From positions 17,293,501-17,357,500 of the forward strand of contig NC_087151.1 in the NCBI RefSeq assembly GCF_035594125.1: a stretch of DNA of 64,000 bases. The letters run 5' to 3'. The notes under the pieces are model-generated. The model was not told the origin of the DNA. It did not search any database and saw only the letters and a program-made list of their open reading frames with translations. Source of the stretch: Scylla paramamosain (Eukaryota > Arthropoda > Malacostraca > Decapoda > Portunidae). The position numbers and the translations under genes are program-made. Below are positions 10,894-23,509 of the stretch, in pieces. Numbering within the stretch: the first letter of the stretch is position 1; each line of letters starts with the position of its first letter.

Positions 10894-11790
10894 ATGGCTC
10901 TCACTTTCATGCAGGGGAATGCCAGGTCCCTCAAGAAGTCACAGGAACTCCAGGAACAGCTCAAGGAGACACTTCTCACCATCATCAGGGTGTATGTGAC
11001 AGGTCTCACACCACATCTCACTCTTAACCTACCTGGCTACTATGTCAAGAGGCAAGACCACCACTAGGGATGTGGTGGAGTCCTTGCCCTCTGGGAGGCA
11101 CTTGCCAATTCACTATTCAACCTCCCACCATGGCCAGGTGGACACTTGGAGACTGCTGCTGCCTGGGTCTGTCTTCTGAGTGGCTGGCTGACAGTGGTAG
11201 TGCTACAACCCTGATGAAACAACCTACCAGAAACTGTAACACTACTTTTCCTTCCTCCCACCACTTGTAATGGGGGACTTCAATGCCCACTACCTGTGCT
11301 GGGATCCTCAGTTCTTCCCCAATCAAATGAACCAGGCAAGGAATGCACTGTTCCAGGCAATGATGGATGCTGCCCACTTGTCTCTCCTCAGTCCACCAGG
11401 ACTTGCTACCAGATATGACCCTCACACCAGAGCCATGTCTGTCCTAGATCTCTTCTTTGGCAACTCATTCTTCTACATCACAAACTTCACCGCCAGTCCA
11501 TACATGGGGAGTGACCACCTTCCTCTGTTGGCCTTTCTTCCCCAAGTCACCCCTCCACCCCATCCAGGATACCTATCTAAGTGAAACATTAAGCCCTCTG
11601 AGTGGCTAAGATTCCAGGCAGCCTTAACACCACAACGAGGTCTTTCTACTCTATCCTTTGAAGAGACAGCCATATTCTTTGCCCATACCCTGAAGAATGC
11701 TGGCAAAACAGCCTTCTGCCTCACCACTCATTACAGACCCTGCCAGCCCAGCAAGCCATGGTGGAATGATGAATGTGCTCAGGCACATGC
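10894..11790 (+). pseudogene. Family C endonuclease, frameshifted
   Basis: The start is MALTFMQGNARSLKKS, the classic N-terminal Asn strand of I/jockey-type endonucleases. Then come LTPHLTLNLPGY in frame, a shift, MGDFNAHYLCWDPQFFPNQM (metal-binding GDFN, 11270-11330) and LDLFFGNSFFYITNF with MGSDHLPLLAF (catalytic SDH, about 11505-11540). Beyond, PCQPSKPWWNDECAQAHAEE resembles the conserved linker. At least two frame changes make it non-functional. Confidence 0.78.
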
Positions 11791-11925
11791 TGAAGAGCCT
11801 GAAACAGATGGTGCAGGATTCCCACACTGCAGGTTGATGCAGAATACTGTTGCCTGGATGCTATCTGTGCAAGGGTCATCCTACAGACCTAAAGCAAGGC
11901 ATAGGAATCCCACTGTTTGTGGTGG

Positions 11926-12739
11926 GATGCTGCACCCTCACCCTGCATTCCATTGTCCAATGTAGCCTGACCTGCCTGTGACCTGATGCCAGCCTCTGGC
12001 CACCTGACCTGACCACATGGACAGTGAGGTCAATCAAACTTCTCCTCCTGCCTTTGCTTTTGTGCTCATCGCTGCTGACCATGTGGGGTCCCAGTGAGAT
12101 CAAGAATCCTAGCTGTGACCCCAGTCTGGCCAGTCCTCATCCAGCCAGCCTCTGACTTGGATATGCAGCTTGTAGGACTCATCTGTTCCTTCTATAGTTT
12201 TGTTGAATTATATCAATATACAGCGACAGTTTTACAAATGTGTTTCTCTGACACATTTTGGACACCACCTCTTCACAAGTATATAGAATCATTGTACTAG
12301 GTAAATCTGCTTTTTCTACTGTGTAGAGGTGGTGGCCAAAGAAACACAATGGTAAGTGCTGTGATATATTAATATAAATAAACTGTACAAAAGATAATAA
12401 AATGTGCTGAGCTGCCAGGAGCTGCATGTCTATCACCGAGGCAAGGTGGACAAGAACTGCTGATGCTGGGGCGGTTGCTGGGCTAGGTCAGTTCGTGGCC
12501 AGGGCTGGCATCCCGGAAACAAAGGGATGAGGGTTGATCTCACTCCCATGTGGTGATAGGTGGGCAGCCAAAGGCTTGGCGTCAGATAGAGGACTGGAGA
12601 ATGGAATGTAGGGGCGTGTGAAGCGTCCCACCACATCATACCAGAACATGATCTTCCTTCTCCCTCTCCTCCTCCACCTGAAGGACATGAGATTTCATCC
12701 ATGCCATGGAGGGAAATAAGATGTGTCCCTCCATCCCTC
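11926..12739. other. Interruption in the family C relic, unassigned
   Basis: Homology to the LINE stops at about 11925 and resumes at about 12740. The stretch between has no recognisable domain. Open frames on the minus strand (12744-12433) overlap C-rich LINE-like sequence and show no known motif. It may be one or more old insertions. Confidence 0.35.
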
Positions 12740-13186
12740 TCCAAGGGAAATCCTGGCCAGCCTCTTCTATCTCAAAATAAGTCTTCCTCCCACTCATGAG
12801 CCATCCCCAGACCTAAACAAAGTCATCACTGTAGCCAACACCTCTTCTGCGATCCAAGAGCTGACCTATCCCTTCATTTGACAAGAACTGGCCATAGCAG
12901 TGGGATCCTCAAATCTGGCAAAACACCTGGTTTGGACCTCAGCCATTTCCTCCTTCCCCTGTAAGACACTTTCCTACAGCTATGCAACACCAGCTGGGTG
13001 GAAGGAAGATTTCCTGCCTGTATTGCACAGCCTCATCACCCTCCTCTCCTATGTTGGGAAGTTGATGGAGCACCTGGTGACCAACAAACTTAGCTGGTCA
13101 TTGAAGAAACACAACCTTCTTAGGAAGAGAGAGTGTGGCTTCCATCTCCACAGGATTACCCTGGACATGCTGAGTCAAATGGAATA
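12740..13186 (+). pseudogene. Family C reverse transcriptase N-terminal fragment
   Basis: Reads SLPPTHEPSPDLNKVITVAN and then QELAIAVGSSNLAKHLVWTS, the degenerate counterpart of the GKAPGLD block. It is followed by LLSYVGKLMEHLVTNKLSWS and HNLLRKRECGFHLHRITLDM (RT block 2 and the QxGFRxxRST block). It ends before motif A. Confidence 0.75.
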
Positions 13187-13192
13187 AAGTGG

Positions 13193-13330
13193 AACCTCAG
13201 CTCTTGAACTTAATGTTCAAAATCTCAATTGTTTGGAAACTGAAATTATTTTCCTCATATAAATGAATGAAAAATGGATTAATCAGTTCCTGGACACTGT
13301 CCACCCTGTTTTAGTGGCTTATGATAGATG
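13193..13330. repeat. Terminal fragment of a pogo/Tigger-like MITE
   Basis: Sequence AGTGGAACCTCAGCTCTTGA, then GTTTGGAAACTGAAATTATT and AAAAATGGATTAATCAGTTC resembles widespread TA-flanked DNA transposon termini. Only one end is evident here. Assignment rests on motif resemblance. Confidence 0.45.
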
Positions 13331-13842
13331 CTGCTAAGATGGCCACTCCACAACATCTCCAGTTCACACATTATTTATCCAGAAAGGATGTATTGAGTGA
13401 ATTTAATGACATGGAACTCATCAGAAAGTATGAATAGACTGTACAGGTATTCTCTTTCTCATTGATCTAGTGAGGGAAGCCTTACAGAATGACACAGAGG
13501 AGCAACCCACTTACTGCTGAAATTAAGGTGATCATAACATTTAGACATCTTGCAGCTGGGAAAAGCTACTGGGAAAATGCAGTTGTGTAGTAGTGATGGC
13601 ATTGTGGGTCATCAAGAGACCCACAGGTGGCTCAGGATTACTCCTGAGCCAGCCAAAAACTGTTTATTTACATTGAGGCTCTTCAGTGGGATCACACTTA
13701 CCTTGTTTCAAAGGTTGAGTTGCTGTATTTGCCAGCATATTAGATGCACCTCTGCATAAGATGCACCCCAATTTTACAGGAATGTTTTGTGGAAAAAAAT
13801 GTATTATGTTTCATTATAAAGTCATGGAAAAAAAAAATTGTA
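13331..13842. other. Unassigned, with possible TIR-like motif at 13715-13800
   Basis: No gene is seen. The piece at about 13728-13770 (TATTTGCCAGCATATTAGAT, then GCATAAGATGCACCCC) resembles the end of TA-flanked elements with XXAGATGCACC termini. A similar motif lies near 59980-60070. Not enough is present to define an element. Confidence 0.35.
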
Positions 13843-14862
13843 GTGTGTGTGTGTGTTTACCTAGTTGTATTTACCTAGTTGTTGTTTATGGGATGGGAGT
13901 AATCTCATAGTATCCCGTCTCTGTATCTATCTAGTTTGGTCTTAAAAGCATGGACAGTTATGGCATGGACAAAGTTTTCACTGAGTTCATTCCATTTGTT
14001 CACACTTCTGTGAGGAAAGCCATACTCCTTAATGTCTCTTCTACAGATAAATTTCTTCAACTTCTTATTGTGTCCCCTTGTACTTTGTGAATCTAAATTT
14101 ATAAAACCTTCTTTGTCCACATTTTCCATACCATTTATCATTCTATAGATGTTTATCAAATCTCCTGTCTCTCTCCTATTTTCAAGGGCAGGAATTTCCA
14201 ACATTCTTAATCTCTCTTTCTAGGTCAATTTACTCAACTCCGGAACCATTAGTGACTGCTCTTTGTACTCTTCCTAATTTTACAATATTCCTCTTTGTAT
14301 GAGGAGACCACACCACTGCCACATATTCCAATCTTAGTCTTATTATGGAAATCAACAACTTTTTATCATTGCTTTATCCAAATATGAGAATGCCATTCTT
14401 ACTCTTTTTAACAAATTCATTGTCTCTCCAGTAATTTTATCAATGTGTCTATCCGGAGTCAAATTTTCAGTAACTGTTACTCCCAAATCCACTTCCTCTT
14501 TTGACTTCTTTAACTGCACACCTTCCATCTCATAATGATATTGTATTCTTTTCTTACTTTTACAAAACTTCAGTACTTTACATTTACTTAAATTAAATTC
14601 CATTTGCCAAGATTTACTTCATCTATTTATCTTATTTGAATCATCTTGCAGTACCATACAGTCATTTACATTTTCTACCCTTCTCATCAGCTTAGCATCA
14701 TCCACAAATAAGTTCATATAACTATCTATTTCTTCATTTATGTCATTCACATATATTACAAACATTATCAGCCCCAACACTGACCCCTGTGAGACACCAC
14801 TAGTTACTTTCAGCCAAGGTGAATTTTGGTCTTGTATTACAGACCAAAATTCATCTTGACTG
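13843..14862 (-). mobile_element. Family A LINE 3' part, copy A4 (minus)
   Basis: Read on the minus strand: motif B (VTSGVSQGSVLGLIMFVIYV), the motif C site as FVDDAKLMRRV in place of F/YADD (14862-14619), then MEFNLSKCKVLKFCKSKKR (14603-14352) and the C-terminal block (LEIPALENRRETGDLINIYR, then CRRDIKEYGFPHRS; 14204-13905). The 3' tail at 13884-13856 carries two 14-bp AACTAGGTAAATAC units, then (CA)n. The copy is 5' truncated within RT. Frame changes separate the three coding blocks. Confidence 0.85.
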
Positions 14863-14890
14863 AAAGTGTGTGTTTGTGAGTGTGTATGTG

Positions 14891-15851
14891 CATGTAAGAG
14901 GGCCAATGGCAAAGGGCAACAAAAATTTTTAACAAAAAGAAAGGCCCACTTAATGCCAGTTCCCATAGAGATGTCAGATAGAATAATAAAAACACAGAGG
15001 ATAAGCATCTTGAAAGCTCCCTCTTGAAATAGTTCAAGACATAGGAAGGAGGAAATACAGAAGCAGGCAGGGATTTCTAAACTTTACCAGAAAAGGGTTG
15101 AATGATTGAGAATACTGGTTAACTCTTGCCTTAGAGAGGGCGACAGAATAGGGATGAGAGAAAGAAGAGTCTTTTGCTGCCAGGCCACAGGAGGGGAGGT
15201 TTGCAGTTAGCAGTATCAGAGTAGCAGTTAGCATGAAAATAGCAAATGAAAATATTAAGAGCTTTAGCATTACTGTGATGAGAGAGAGTTAGTCAATTAA
15301 GCTTATGATTCCAGTCTCTTTAAAATAGTGGTGTGAGTGGAATCCCTCCCAAACATGTGAAGCAAACTCCACACATGGATAGATGAGGCCCCTGCACAGA
15401 GTTAGCGGCTGGGGTGGGAGAATCTGGCAGAGACGACACAGAACACCTAACTTCATAGAAGCTGCTTTGGCTGGAGATGAGATGTGAGGTCTCCAGTTTA
15501 GATTATAAGTAAAGGACAAACCAAGGATGTTCATTGTAGAAGATGGGGACAGTTGAGTGTCATTGAAGAAGAAGAGATAGTTGTCTGGAAGGTTCGTGTC
15601 AAGTTGATAGATGGAGGAATTAAATTTTTGTGGCACTGAACAATACCAAGTTTGCTCTGCCCCAATCAGAAATTTTACAGAGAGCAGAAGTCAGGCATTT
15701 TGTGGCTTCCCTGTGTGAAATGTTTATTTCCTGAAGCATTGAATATCTATGAAAAGACATGAAAAAGTGCAGGGTGGTATCATCAGAGTAGGAGTGGATA
15801 GGACAATGGTTTAGAAGATCAATGATGAATAATAGGAAGAGAGTGGTGCCA
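14891..15851 (-). mobile_element. Family B LINE 3' part, copy B2 (minus)
   Basis: The minus strand at 15636-15289 reads [20 protein letters not shown], then [20 protein letters not shown] and LCRGLIYPCVEFASHVW, the family B C-terminal region. The 3' UTR with GTTGCCCTTTGCCATTGGCC follows, and the tail near 14891 ends without poly(A). The 5' truncation lies near 15851, just downstream of the RT motif B coding region. Confidence 0.85.
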
Positions 15852-15941
15852 AAATCCCTAAGAGTGTGTGTTTTGTCCTCACACCAGGTACGATGCAGTG
15901 CTGTAGCTGTGTAGTACTATCATCACATCTACAACCATGTG

Positions 15942-16451
<510 letters not shown>

Positions 16452-16595
16452 GTGTACTACTGCTTCAACTCCACACCTACAGGCATAGGCTTATAGGCCT
16501 AGGCATCTGTACTACAGCCACATCATATGCATGGTAATTAATAGTTTTTTTTTTAAGTGCTTCTAATGTGCTGGCAAATACAGTACTATTTTACC

Positions 16596-18545
16596 ACCTC
16601 CAATCACAATCTCATATCTGTATCTTGTCCCATAGCTCCAACCCCTCCTCAAGATCCCCCTAAGCAGAGGTGCCTCTGGCATTTTGCCTCTGCTAGTTGA
16701 GGGGACCTGAGGAGGTATTTTGCTGATTTTCCTTGATTTTCTCTGTGTGCTGAGCACATAACAGAGGTGATGGTGTCTAGTATGGAAGCATACATTCCTC
16801 ACTCTTTTTCTCAACCTAAACCTTCCAAACCTTGGTTCAACACAGCTTGTTCTCATGCTATACATGATAAAGAGGTGGCCCACAAAAGGTACTTGAGCTT
16901 TCCATCACCAGAATCTCATGCACTTTATATTTCTGCTTGGAGCCATGCCAAGTCAATTCTCCAACTAGCTTATGAACTGGATGGGGACCCTCCTATTGTT
17001 CTCCGAAACTGTGCCTCCATGCTTGCATCTTGCCTGGTCAAACTCTTTCAACTCTGTCTGTCAATATCTACCTTTCTTTCTTGCTGGAAGTTTGCCTACA
17101 TTAAGCCTGTTCCTAAAAAGGATGACCCTATCTTTCAAACTACTGTCCTATTGCTTTAATTTCCTGCCTATCTAAAGTTTTTAAATCTATCCTCAACAGG
17201 AAGATTCTTAAACATCTATCACTTCACAACCTTCTATTTGATCACCAGTAGGAGTTCCATCAAGGTCACTCTACTGGTGATCTGACTTTCCTTACTGAGT
17301 CTTGGTCATCCTCTTTTAGAGATTTTGGTGAAACTTTTGCTGTAGCCTTAGACATACCAAAAGTCTTTGATAGAGTCTGGCACAAAGCTTTGATTTCCAA
17401 ACTACCCTTCTATGGCTTCTATCCTTCTGTCTATAACTTCATCTCAAGTTTCCTTTCTGACCGTTTTATTGCTGCTGTGGTAGACGGTCACTGTTCTTCT
17501 CCCAAATCTATTAACAGTGGTATTCCTCAGGGTTCTATCCTGTCACCCACTCTCTTCCTATTATTCATCAATGATCTTTTAAACCAAACTTCTTGTCCTA
17601 TCCACTCCTACGCTGATGATACCACCCTGCACTTTTCCACATCTTTTCATAGACATCCAACACTTCAGGAAGTAAACAGTTCATGCAAGGAAGCCACAGA
17701 ACACCTGACTTATGATCTCTCTAAAATTTCTGATTGGAGCAGAGCAAACTTGGTATTGTTCACTGCCTCAAAAATGCAATTCCTCTATCTATCAACTTGA
17801 CAGAACCTTCTAGATAACTATCCCTTCTTCTTCTATTATACTCAACTGTCTCCCTCTTGTACACTGAATATCCTCTGTCTGGTCTTTTCTTATAATCTAA
17901 ACTGGAAACTTGATATCTCATTTCTCAGCTTCTATGAAGTTAGGCATTCTGAGACCTTTCCACCAGTTTTTCTCACTCTCCCAGCTGCTAACTCTGTACA
18001 AGGGCCTTATCTGTCCATGTGTGGAGTATGCTTCACATGTCTGGTGGGGAGTTGCACTCATATGTTCTTTTAGACAGGATGGAACCAAAAGCTTTTTGTT
18101 TCATCAACTCCTCTCCTCTAACTGACTGTCTTCAACCTCTTTTTCATCACTGCAATGTTGCATCTCTAGCTGTCTTCTACTGATATTTTCATGCTAACTG
18201 CTATTCTGATCTTGCTAACTGCATGCCTGCCCTCCTCTTGCGGCCTTGCTGCACAAGACTTTCTTCTTTCTCTCATCCCTATTCTGTCCACCTCTCCAAT
18301 GCAAGAGTTAACCAGTATTCTCAATCATTCATCCCTTTCTCAGGTAAACTCTGGAACTCCCAGCCTGCTTCCGTATTTCCACTTTTCTATGACTTGAACT
18401 CCTTCAAGAGAGAAGTTTCAAGACACTTATCCTTCAATTTTTGTCTACCACTTCAGACCCTATTTGTGAACTGGCATCTCAGTAGGCATTTTTTTTTTAT
18501 TAGATTTTTGTTGCTCTTGGCTGGTGTCCCTTCTACATAAAAACA
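16596..18545 (+). mobile_element. Family B LINE, copy B3, internally deleted
   Basis: Starts within the endonuclease (CCAATCACAATCTCATATCT encodes the SDHNLIS region) and runs to the 3' end (TTGGCTGGTGTCCCTTCTAC). RT motifs on frames 17390-17800: [20 protein letters not shown] (motif B) and [16 protein letters not shown] (motif C). About 330 bp present in the full copy is missing at about 16968, joining CTCCAACTAGC to TTATGAACTGGAT of the GPDG block. Several frameshifts exist. The 5' end is truncated. Confidence 0.87.
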
Positions 18546-19698
18546 AAATAATTATAGAAAATCATGATAATTTAAACACAGCAATGAAAAGGGCAAAAAC
18601 CATGGAACATTGAGCTACATGTGTTGTTACACTGATGTAAACAAAGTGACCCCGTGCAACAAGCAGGTCATGTCCATTGTTACCACAACTCCATCCATAG
18701 CGCGCGGGACTTTCAAATTGAGTTGGCTGTTCCAGATTTTGTCTGCTACTTCTGAAATCCATTAAAGCAAGTTCCATAATACTGAGGTATGAGTATACAA
18801 CAAAATACTATAGATAAAAGAACAAACAGCCTTCAAAGGTGAGAACCAGCCATCCACTCTCCAATACACCAAAATCCAGCCCATAGCCGAGGAGTCAGTG
18901 TGAAAGATATTTACTAAATTTAAGAGACACAGCAACAACAGACAGGTTCCTGTAGACACCTACTTCTTATCTACAGTATATCAGCAGGGGCATACTGCTT
19001 TAATTACATACATAATGTCTGATCAAACTAAAAGCCCTCTAAGCTTTATTCCCCCCCTTAATCTCCTTGCCTTGCTCTGCTTCAACACACGTCTGTCTCC
19101 TGGGCTGAACGAACACTGATTGACTCTTAGGAGCAAAGGGACACATCTCCTAGCCCACACCTCTCAAAAGGCAGGAGGGAATTCACATGACAAAAAAAAG
19201 GCGGGGGGGGATAGGAGATGGGAAGGGGAGGTGACGTGCCACCCACCTGCCTTGCTCACTCACTATAAGGTGAAAATGACAATAATATTAATCTTGCTTG
19301 CTGCACCTCCCTAAATGGGCAAGCTGCAATTTGACTGTGGCATGATGTTCATTACTTTCTATTCTTCAAAATGGTAGTGCTTTTAATATGGTTCATGAAT
19401 TAGAAGGGGGAGAAAATAAAAATATATGCAATAGGCGCGGTTGCTATATGTGCAGCAGGTGGAATGTATATGAAAACTGTGCTTAATAAAATGCCCCTCC
19501 CATCACATTATTTCTTGAGAGATCTAACAACACTTTTATTTGCCAACTCAGTGACATCTTGCCTCCAGTCTTCACTCCCTAGAATGTGCTCAGGTGGTGT
19601 GTGCCTTGGCAAGGAGATGATGTCTGCCACTCTGTGGTTCTTTCTCCTGCCAATTTCTTTGCAAGGCATGCTTACTTCCAACCCCTCTACTGCTAACC
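18546..19698. other. Unassigned sequence
   Basis: No recognisable coding, RNA or repeat feature on either strand, apart from a G-rich purine stretch near 19195-19240. It is probably intergenic or intronic. Confidence 0.4.
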
Positions 19699-20085
19699 AT
19701 GCTGAAGAAGAAACAGCTCAAAAAGGCTTAGATAGAGGTCATACTTGCCCTCTACCAGGAGGGAAAGTCTAATTGGTGTATTGCCAAGAATATAGGAATT
19801 TTAGTCCGTACAACTCAGTTATAGACAAAGAAAACGTGTGATGCTGAACCTGATTCCCTTCCAACCCATAAGAAAAGACCTGGGAAGAAAATGCTGCTTT
19901 CAAACAGGAAACTGAATGTCATCAAAAGGCAGATGGAGTCCAACCCGACCCATCCAGCAAGAGAATTAAAAGCACAAAAATCCCAAGATACTCGGTTATG
20001 TGACAATACGCACACTACAAGACTGCAGTACTTGAGCACAAAGTACTGTGGATCCTCTAGATCCACAGTACATATGCCACATTAT
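19699..20085 (+). pseudogene. Tc1-like transposase N-terminus, relic
   Basis: Starting at an ATG at 19699 the frame reads MLKKKQLKKA, a stop, then IEVILALYQEGKSNWCIAKN. This is the helix-turn-helix head of Tc1-like transposases (ALYxEGxSxxxIAK). A later frame (from 19891) reads LLSNRKLNVIKRQMESNPTH, then PARELKAQ, the second DNA-binding half. The DDE domain is absent and no TIRs were found. It is interrupted by stops and a frame change. Confidence 0.7.
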
Positions 20086-20108
20086 TAAGCACCCCCATTC
20101 ACATGTAA

Positions 20109-20589
20109 GGGGGGGTTCCACTCATACCTCTCTTTTAGACAGGGTCTTATCAACTCCTCTCCTCTAACGAACTGTCTTCAGCCTTTTTCTCATCACTGCA
20201 ATGTTGTATCTCTTGCTATCTTCTACTGCTATTTTCATGCTAATTGTTCTTCTGATCTTGCTAACTGCATGCCTCCCCTCTTTCTGCGGGGACTTTCTTC
20301 TCACTCTCACCCCTATTATGCCCACCTTTCTAATGCAAGAGTTAACCCATATTTTCGATCATTCATCTCTTTCTCAGGTAAACTCTGGAACTCCTTGCCT
20401 GCTTCTGTATTTCTTACTTCTGACGACTTGAATTCTTTCAAGATGAAGGTTTCATGACACTTATTCTCCATTATTTGAATTCTCTACTTGGAATCTCAGT
20501 GAGAACTGGCATTTAAGTGCCTTTTATTTTACACAATTTATTTTACTTTTATTTTACACAATTTTTTTGTTGCTCTGGCAAGTGGTCTT
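20109..20589 (+). mobile_element. Family B LINE 3' end, copy B4
   Basis: Matches the family B C-terminus and 3' UTR from GGGGTTCCACTCATAC to TTGTTGCTCTGGCAAGTG. Coding remnants include RVNPYFRSFISFSGKLWNSL and PASVFLTSDDLNSFK. The poly(A) is replaced by a (TA)n tract. Confidence 0.85.
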
Positions 20590-20599
20590 ATATATATAT

Positions 20600-20695
<96 letters not shown>
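20588..20695. repeat. (TA)n microsatellite
   Basis: AT-repeat with a short CACACA break, directly at the 3' end of LINE copy B4. Confidence 0.95.
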
Positions 20696-20696
<1 letters not shown>

Positions 20697-20724
20697 AACA
20701 GGAATGACCGAGATCTTCATTGCT

Positions 20725-21260
20725 GCAGAACTGCATTACCATTGGCTAAATAACACTGTAATGATTACTTCATTTATTAGTGTCGGTACATCACTCCTTC
20801 CTGTGGGGCTCTCCAAGGCATATCCTGCCAAATCTGTCACAGCTAACACTCCTGCAGGTCTTATCTATATATTTTCAACAGTTCAGAGTTACTCAGGCCA
20901 CTGAGAAGATTTTCACGGGGGCTAATGATTCTTAAGGTGGTGGGCTTGGGTTCCTTGATAGTCTTTGCTTGCTTAGCCTAAAGCAGAAGGTTAAGCACAC
21001 TCCGGACCAGATTTTACTTTTTTTGGTGCCAGGAGCACAAGGCTCAACAAGGTTTGGGAACTTAAGCACAACACTAAGCATGATGCTTGTGCTGAGCTGT
21101 ATCACTCTACTGAAGAATCTTTGTTAATATGGCCTCAGGGTTGTATTAACTGTAGCTTTCTGTGCCTAGAACAGAAGTTATGCTTAGTCTCATGCTCAAC
21201 TTCCTAAACCTTAAGCCAAGCATAAAAGTTAAGCATGGTCTGGGACATACTGACCAAGGA
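20725..21260. repeat. Palindromic repeat family, copy Pa
   Basis: Bases 20725-21140 share blocks with 24565-24925 (CATTGGCTAAATAACACTGT, AATCTGTCACA-TAACACTCC, AAGAATCTTTGTTAATA). From 21151 a reverse-oriented second arm follows (TGTATTAACTGTAGCTTTCT, then ATGCTTAGTCTCATGCTCAA), so the two arms are inverted about the centre at 21141-21150. No coding capacity is evident. Confidence 0.6.
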
Positions 21261-22671
21261 GCCCTAGCCTGTCATCTCAAGAATTATCAATCCTGGAAGG
21301 ATGTTCTTGGTGACCAGCGCTGGTTTTAGACTGCTTGAACTGGAGGTGGCAGCTACCTATAGTGATGGGATCCTTTTTTTCTCCTCCATTTCTCCCTTTC
21401 TCCCTTCCCTTATATCCTCATCCCCCAACACTTCCATCTCTTCCATCACACCTTGCTTCCTCTGTGTTTAATAACTTGTCTTGCAATAAGTAAAATTAAC
21501 ACATGGAAAAGCATTTATAAGTGCTATAGGGAAACTACTAGGCATGAAAATAATGTTAAGTGCAAAATCTTCTACATTGCAGAAAGCAGATGTAAAACTC
21601 AGATGAAGTAACTTTGATAACGATTATTTCCTCTCTGTGATTGGTTCACTTGAAGATTAACAAGAATTTACAATGTCAACCATACTAATCACATTTTATA
21701 TGCTATGAAATGTCAACCAATACTGATCACATTTTATATGCTATGAAAATTAAAAACCTACTTTATTTTTATTATTTTAACAAAAATAAACCATATTCAC
21801 TAAAAAATATAATGCTAAAGTTGATGAAATAATAAAGTACTAGCAAACAGCATAGGCAGGTTACAGGCATGGAAAAGATGATCCTTTTGGTTTTATTGAT
21901 TTCACAAAAATGAGCATTAATATTTTAAGTGAAAGGCATAACACAATTCTTTCCCTTAAAAAAAAAAAAATGTAAAGGCAGAAACTGATGATGCAAAACT
22001 TAAGATTCATTATATGTACAGCACTAATCATTTGCACATCTTGAAATGCTGTAAATCTGCTATTGAACATGAGATCATTAAATTATAGCAATAGCTGTGT
22101 GCATTTTTTGCAAAGCATCTTACAAATTCATCTGTATTTAGACTTTTAGTTGTTTTTTCATGGGCCAAGATCACCAGATTTTTCCTTCTGTTATATAGCA
22201 TAGTGCACTAGAAAGGAGTCAGTACTTTTGTCAGCATGATTAATGTGCTCTCTCATGATGCTGATGACACTCCAATAACCAGGGCTGTGACTTACACCTT
22301 ATGCAGTTTAGGAAATGCTTCTTTGTACTCCTACAAATATTTGCATACTACAAATATGGAAGTATTTCTGCTGCTGGGAAATTTTTTGAGTAACATAGGC
22401 TTTGCAACCCGTATTTAATTTCTGAAACTCATATGATCTGATTCTTTGTTATTATCTGCAAGTCTCTGCAGTGGATCAAGAGAACAAAAATCTAGAAATG
22501 AATTTGACTTAGGCAATAAGAATTTTTCATAGAAAATCTGTTTTCCATCTCTGCTATTGCTCTGTCTAAGAAGTTGAGGAGAGATCTCTATAGAGACTCG
22601 AATGGAGTGATATTGGAATTATCAAAATCTTTGTGCCCAACAATGGAGAGCACAATGCTTTTGGCTAGCTG
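21261..22671. other. AT-rich unassigned sequence
   Basis: No supported gene. A short direct duplication is visible at about 21675-21750, where GTCAACCA/ATACTRATCACATTTTATATGC occurs twice. The rest is featureless. Confidence 0.4.
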
Positions 22672-23495
22672 CTAACTCACAATTTTCTTCCTCTTCAAAG
22701 GAGGGCTACTTATGGAAGCATTTGAATTATCAACACCAACTACCCTTCTTGGCAAGACACCACACCACAGGAATCCCACCTTGTCCCTAATCCTATCCAA
22801 CGCCTGTCTAAATTTCCTAAACAACTCCTCATCTTTGACCATACAAAGGTCATTCCCTCCCATGCTGAAAAAAAAACAATGGGCTTGGTCCCATCATTTT
22901 CTAAGCATGTGTCTAGCCTATCTGTTACCTTCCCTATCCCTGCGCCTGGCAAACACACTCTTGTCTTTTTCTTCCTATCTCTGGTACAAAATGCACGAAG
23001 TGCCTAACCTGATTATCTCCAGACAAGCATCCTATCTGAGGGCAGGGTAACTGTGTCTACCTCTTTTTTCCTTTCCTTGTCTCCTCCCACCATGTCCATC
23101 TTCTCCTCTATCACTCTTTCCAACACACTAAAGGGATTTTTGGTCTCCACATAGTGTCTCAAGGCGAGGTGCCATGGAGACCTTCTTCCTCTTTGCGCCC
23201 CTCCACACAACCAACTGCTCCTCCATCCGCCTTACTAGGTAAGGTGATGGTGGCACCTGACCCTCCCTCAGGTGCTGAGATCCGCTCACAGTGCTCAACT
23301 GCAGGAGGTGAGATCCTCCCACAAAACTCAGCCTGTACTTCCAAGATCCTTTAGTGGAACTCAGCCTCCATCTCTGAGACCTTCACAATGAAAGCCTTGA
23401 GAACAGGAGAACTAACACAGCTAGTTGATTCAGCAACACAAGGTGCCATCTCTACACTAATTTGCGTCAGGTCATACTCACTAAACACGGACATG
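22672..23495 (-). pseudogene. LINE ORF1 with SGNH/esterase domain, degenerate
   Basis: Read on the minus strand from an ATG near 23494 (MSVFSEYDLTQISVEMAP), through a coiled-coil-like part (SPVLKAFIVKVSEMEAEFH) and a linker (ISAPEGGSGATITLPSKADG). It ends in an SGNH-hydrolase-like domain: MGGNDLCMVKDEELFRKFRQ, then ALDRIRDKVGFLWCGVLPRR. GGND corresponds to the family's GxND block, where Asn helps form the oxyanion hole. The Gly-Asp-Ser block is degraded. CR1/L2 elements carry such an esterase in ORF1, so this is probably the ORF1 of family A or a relative. Stops and frame changes are present. Confidence 0.65.
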
Positions 23496-23509
23496 TCTGT
23501 TCACTAGGA

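Larger units (their letters stand above)
10771..13186 (+). mobile_element. I-like non-LTR retrotransposon relic (family C)
   Basis: Coding traces of a third LINE type, with end of ORF1 (about 10771-10893), endonuclease (10894-11790), linker to about 11925, then an interruption, then RT N-terminal part (12740-13186). Both ends are missing and there are many frameshifts. It differs from families A and B in protein sequence and in its GC- and C-rich coding strand. Confidence 0.75.
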
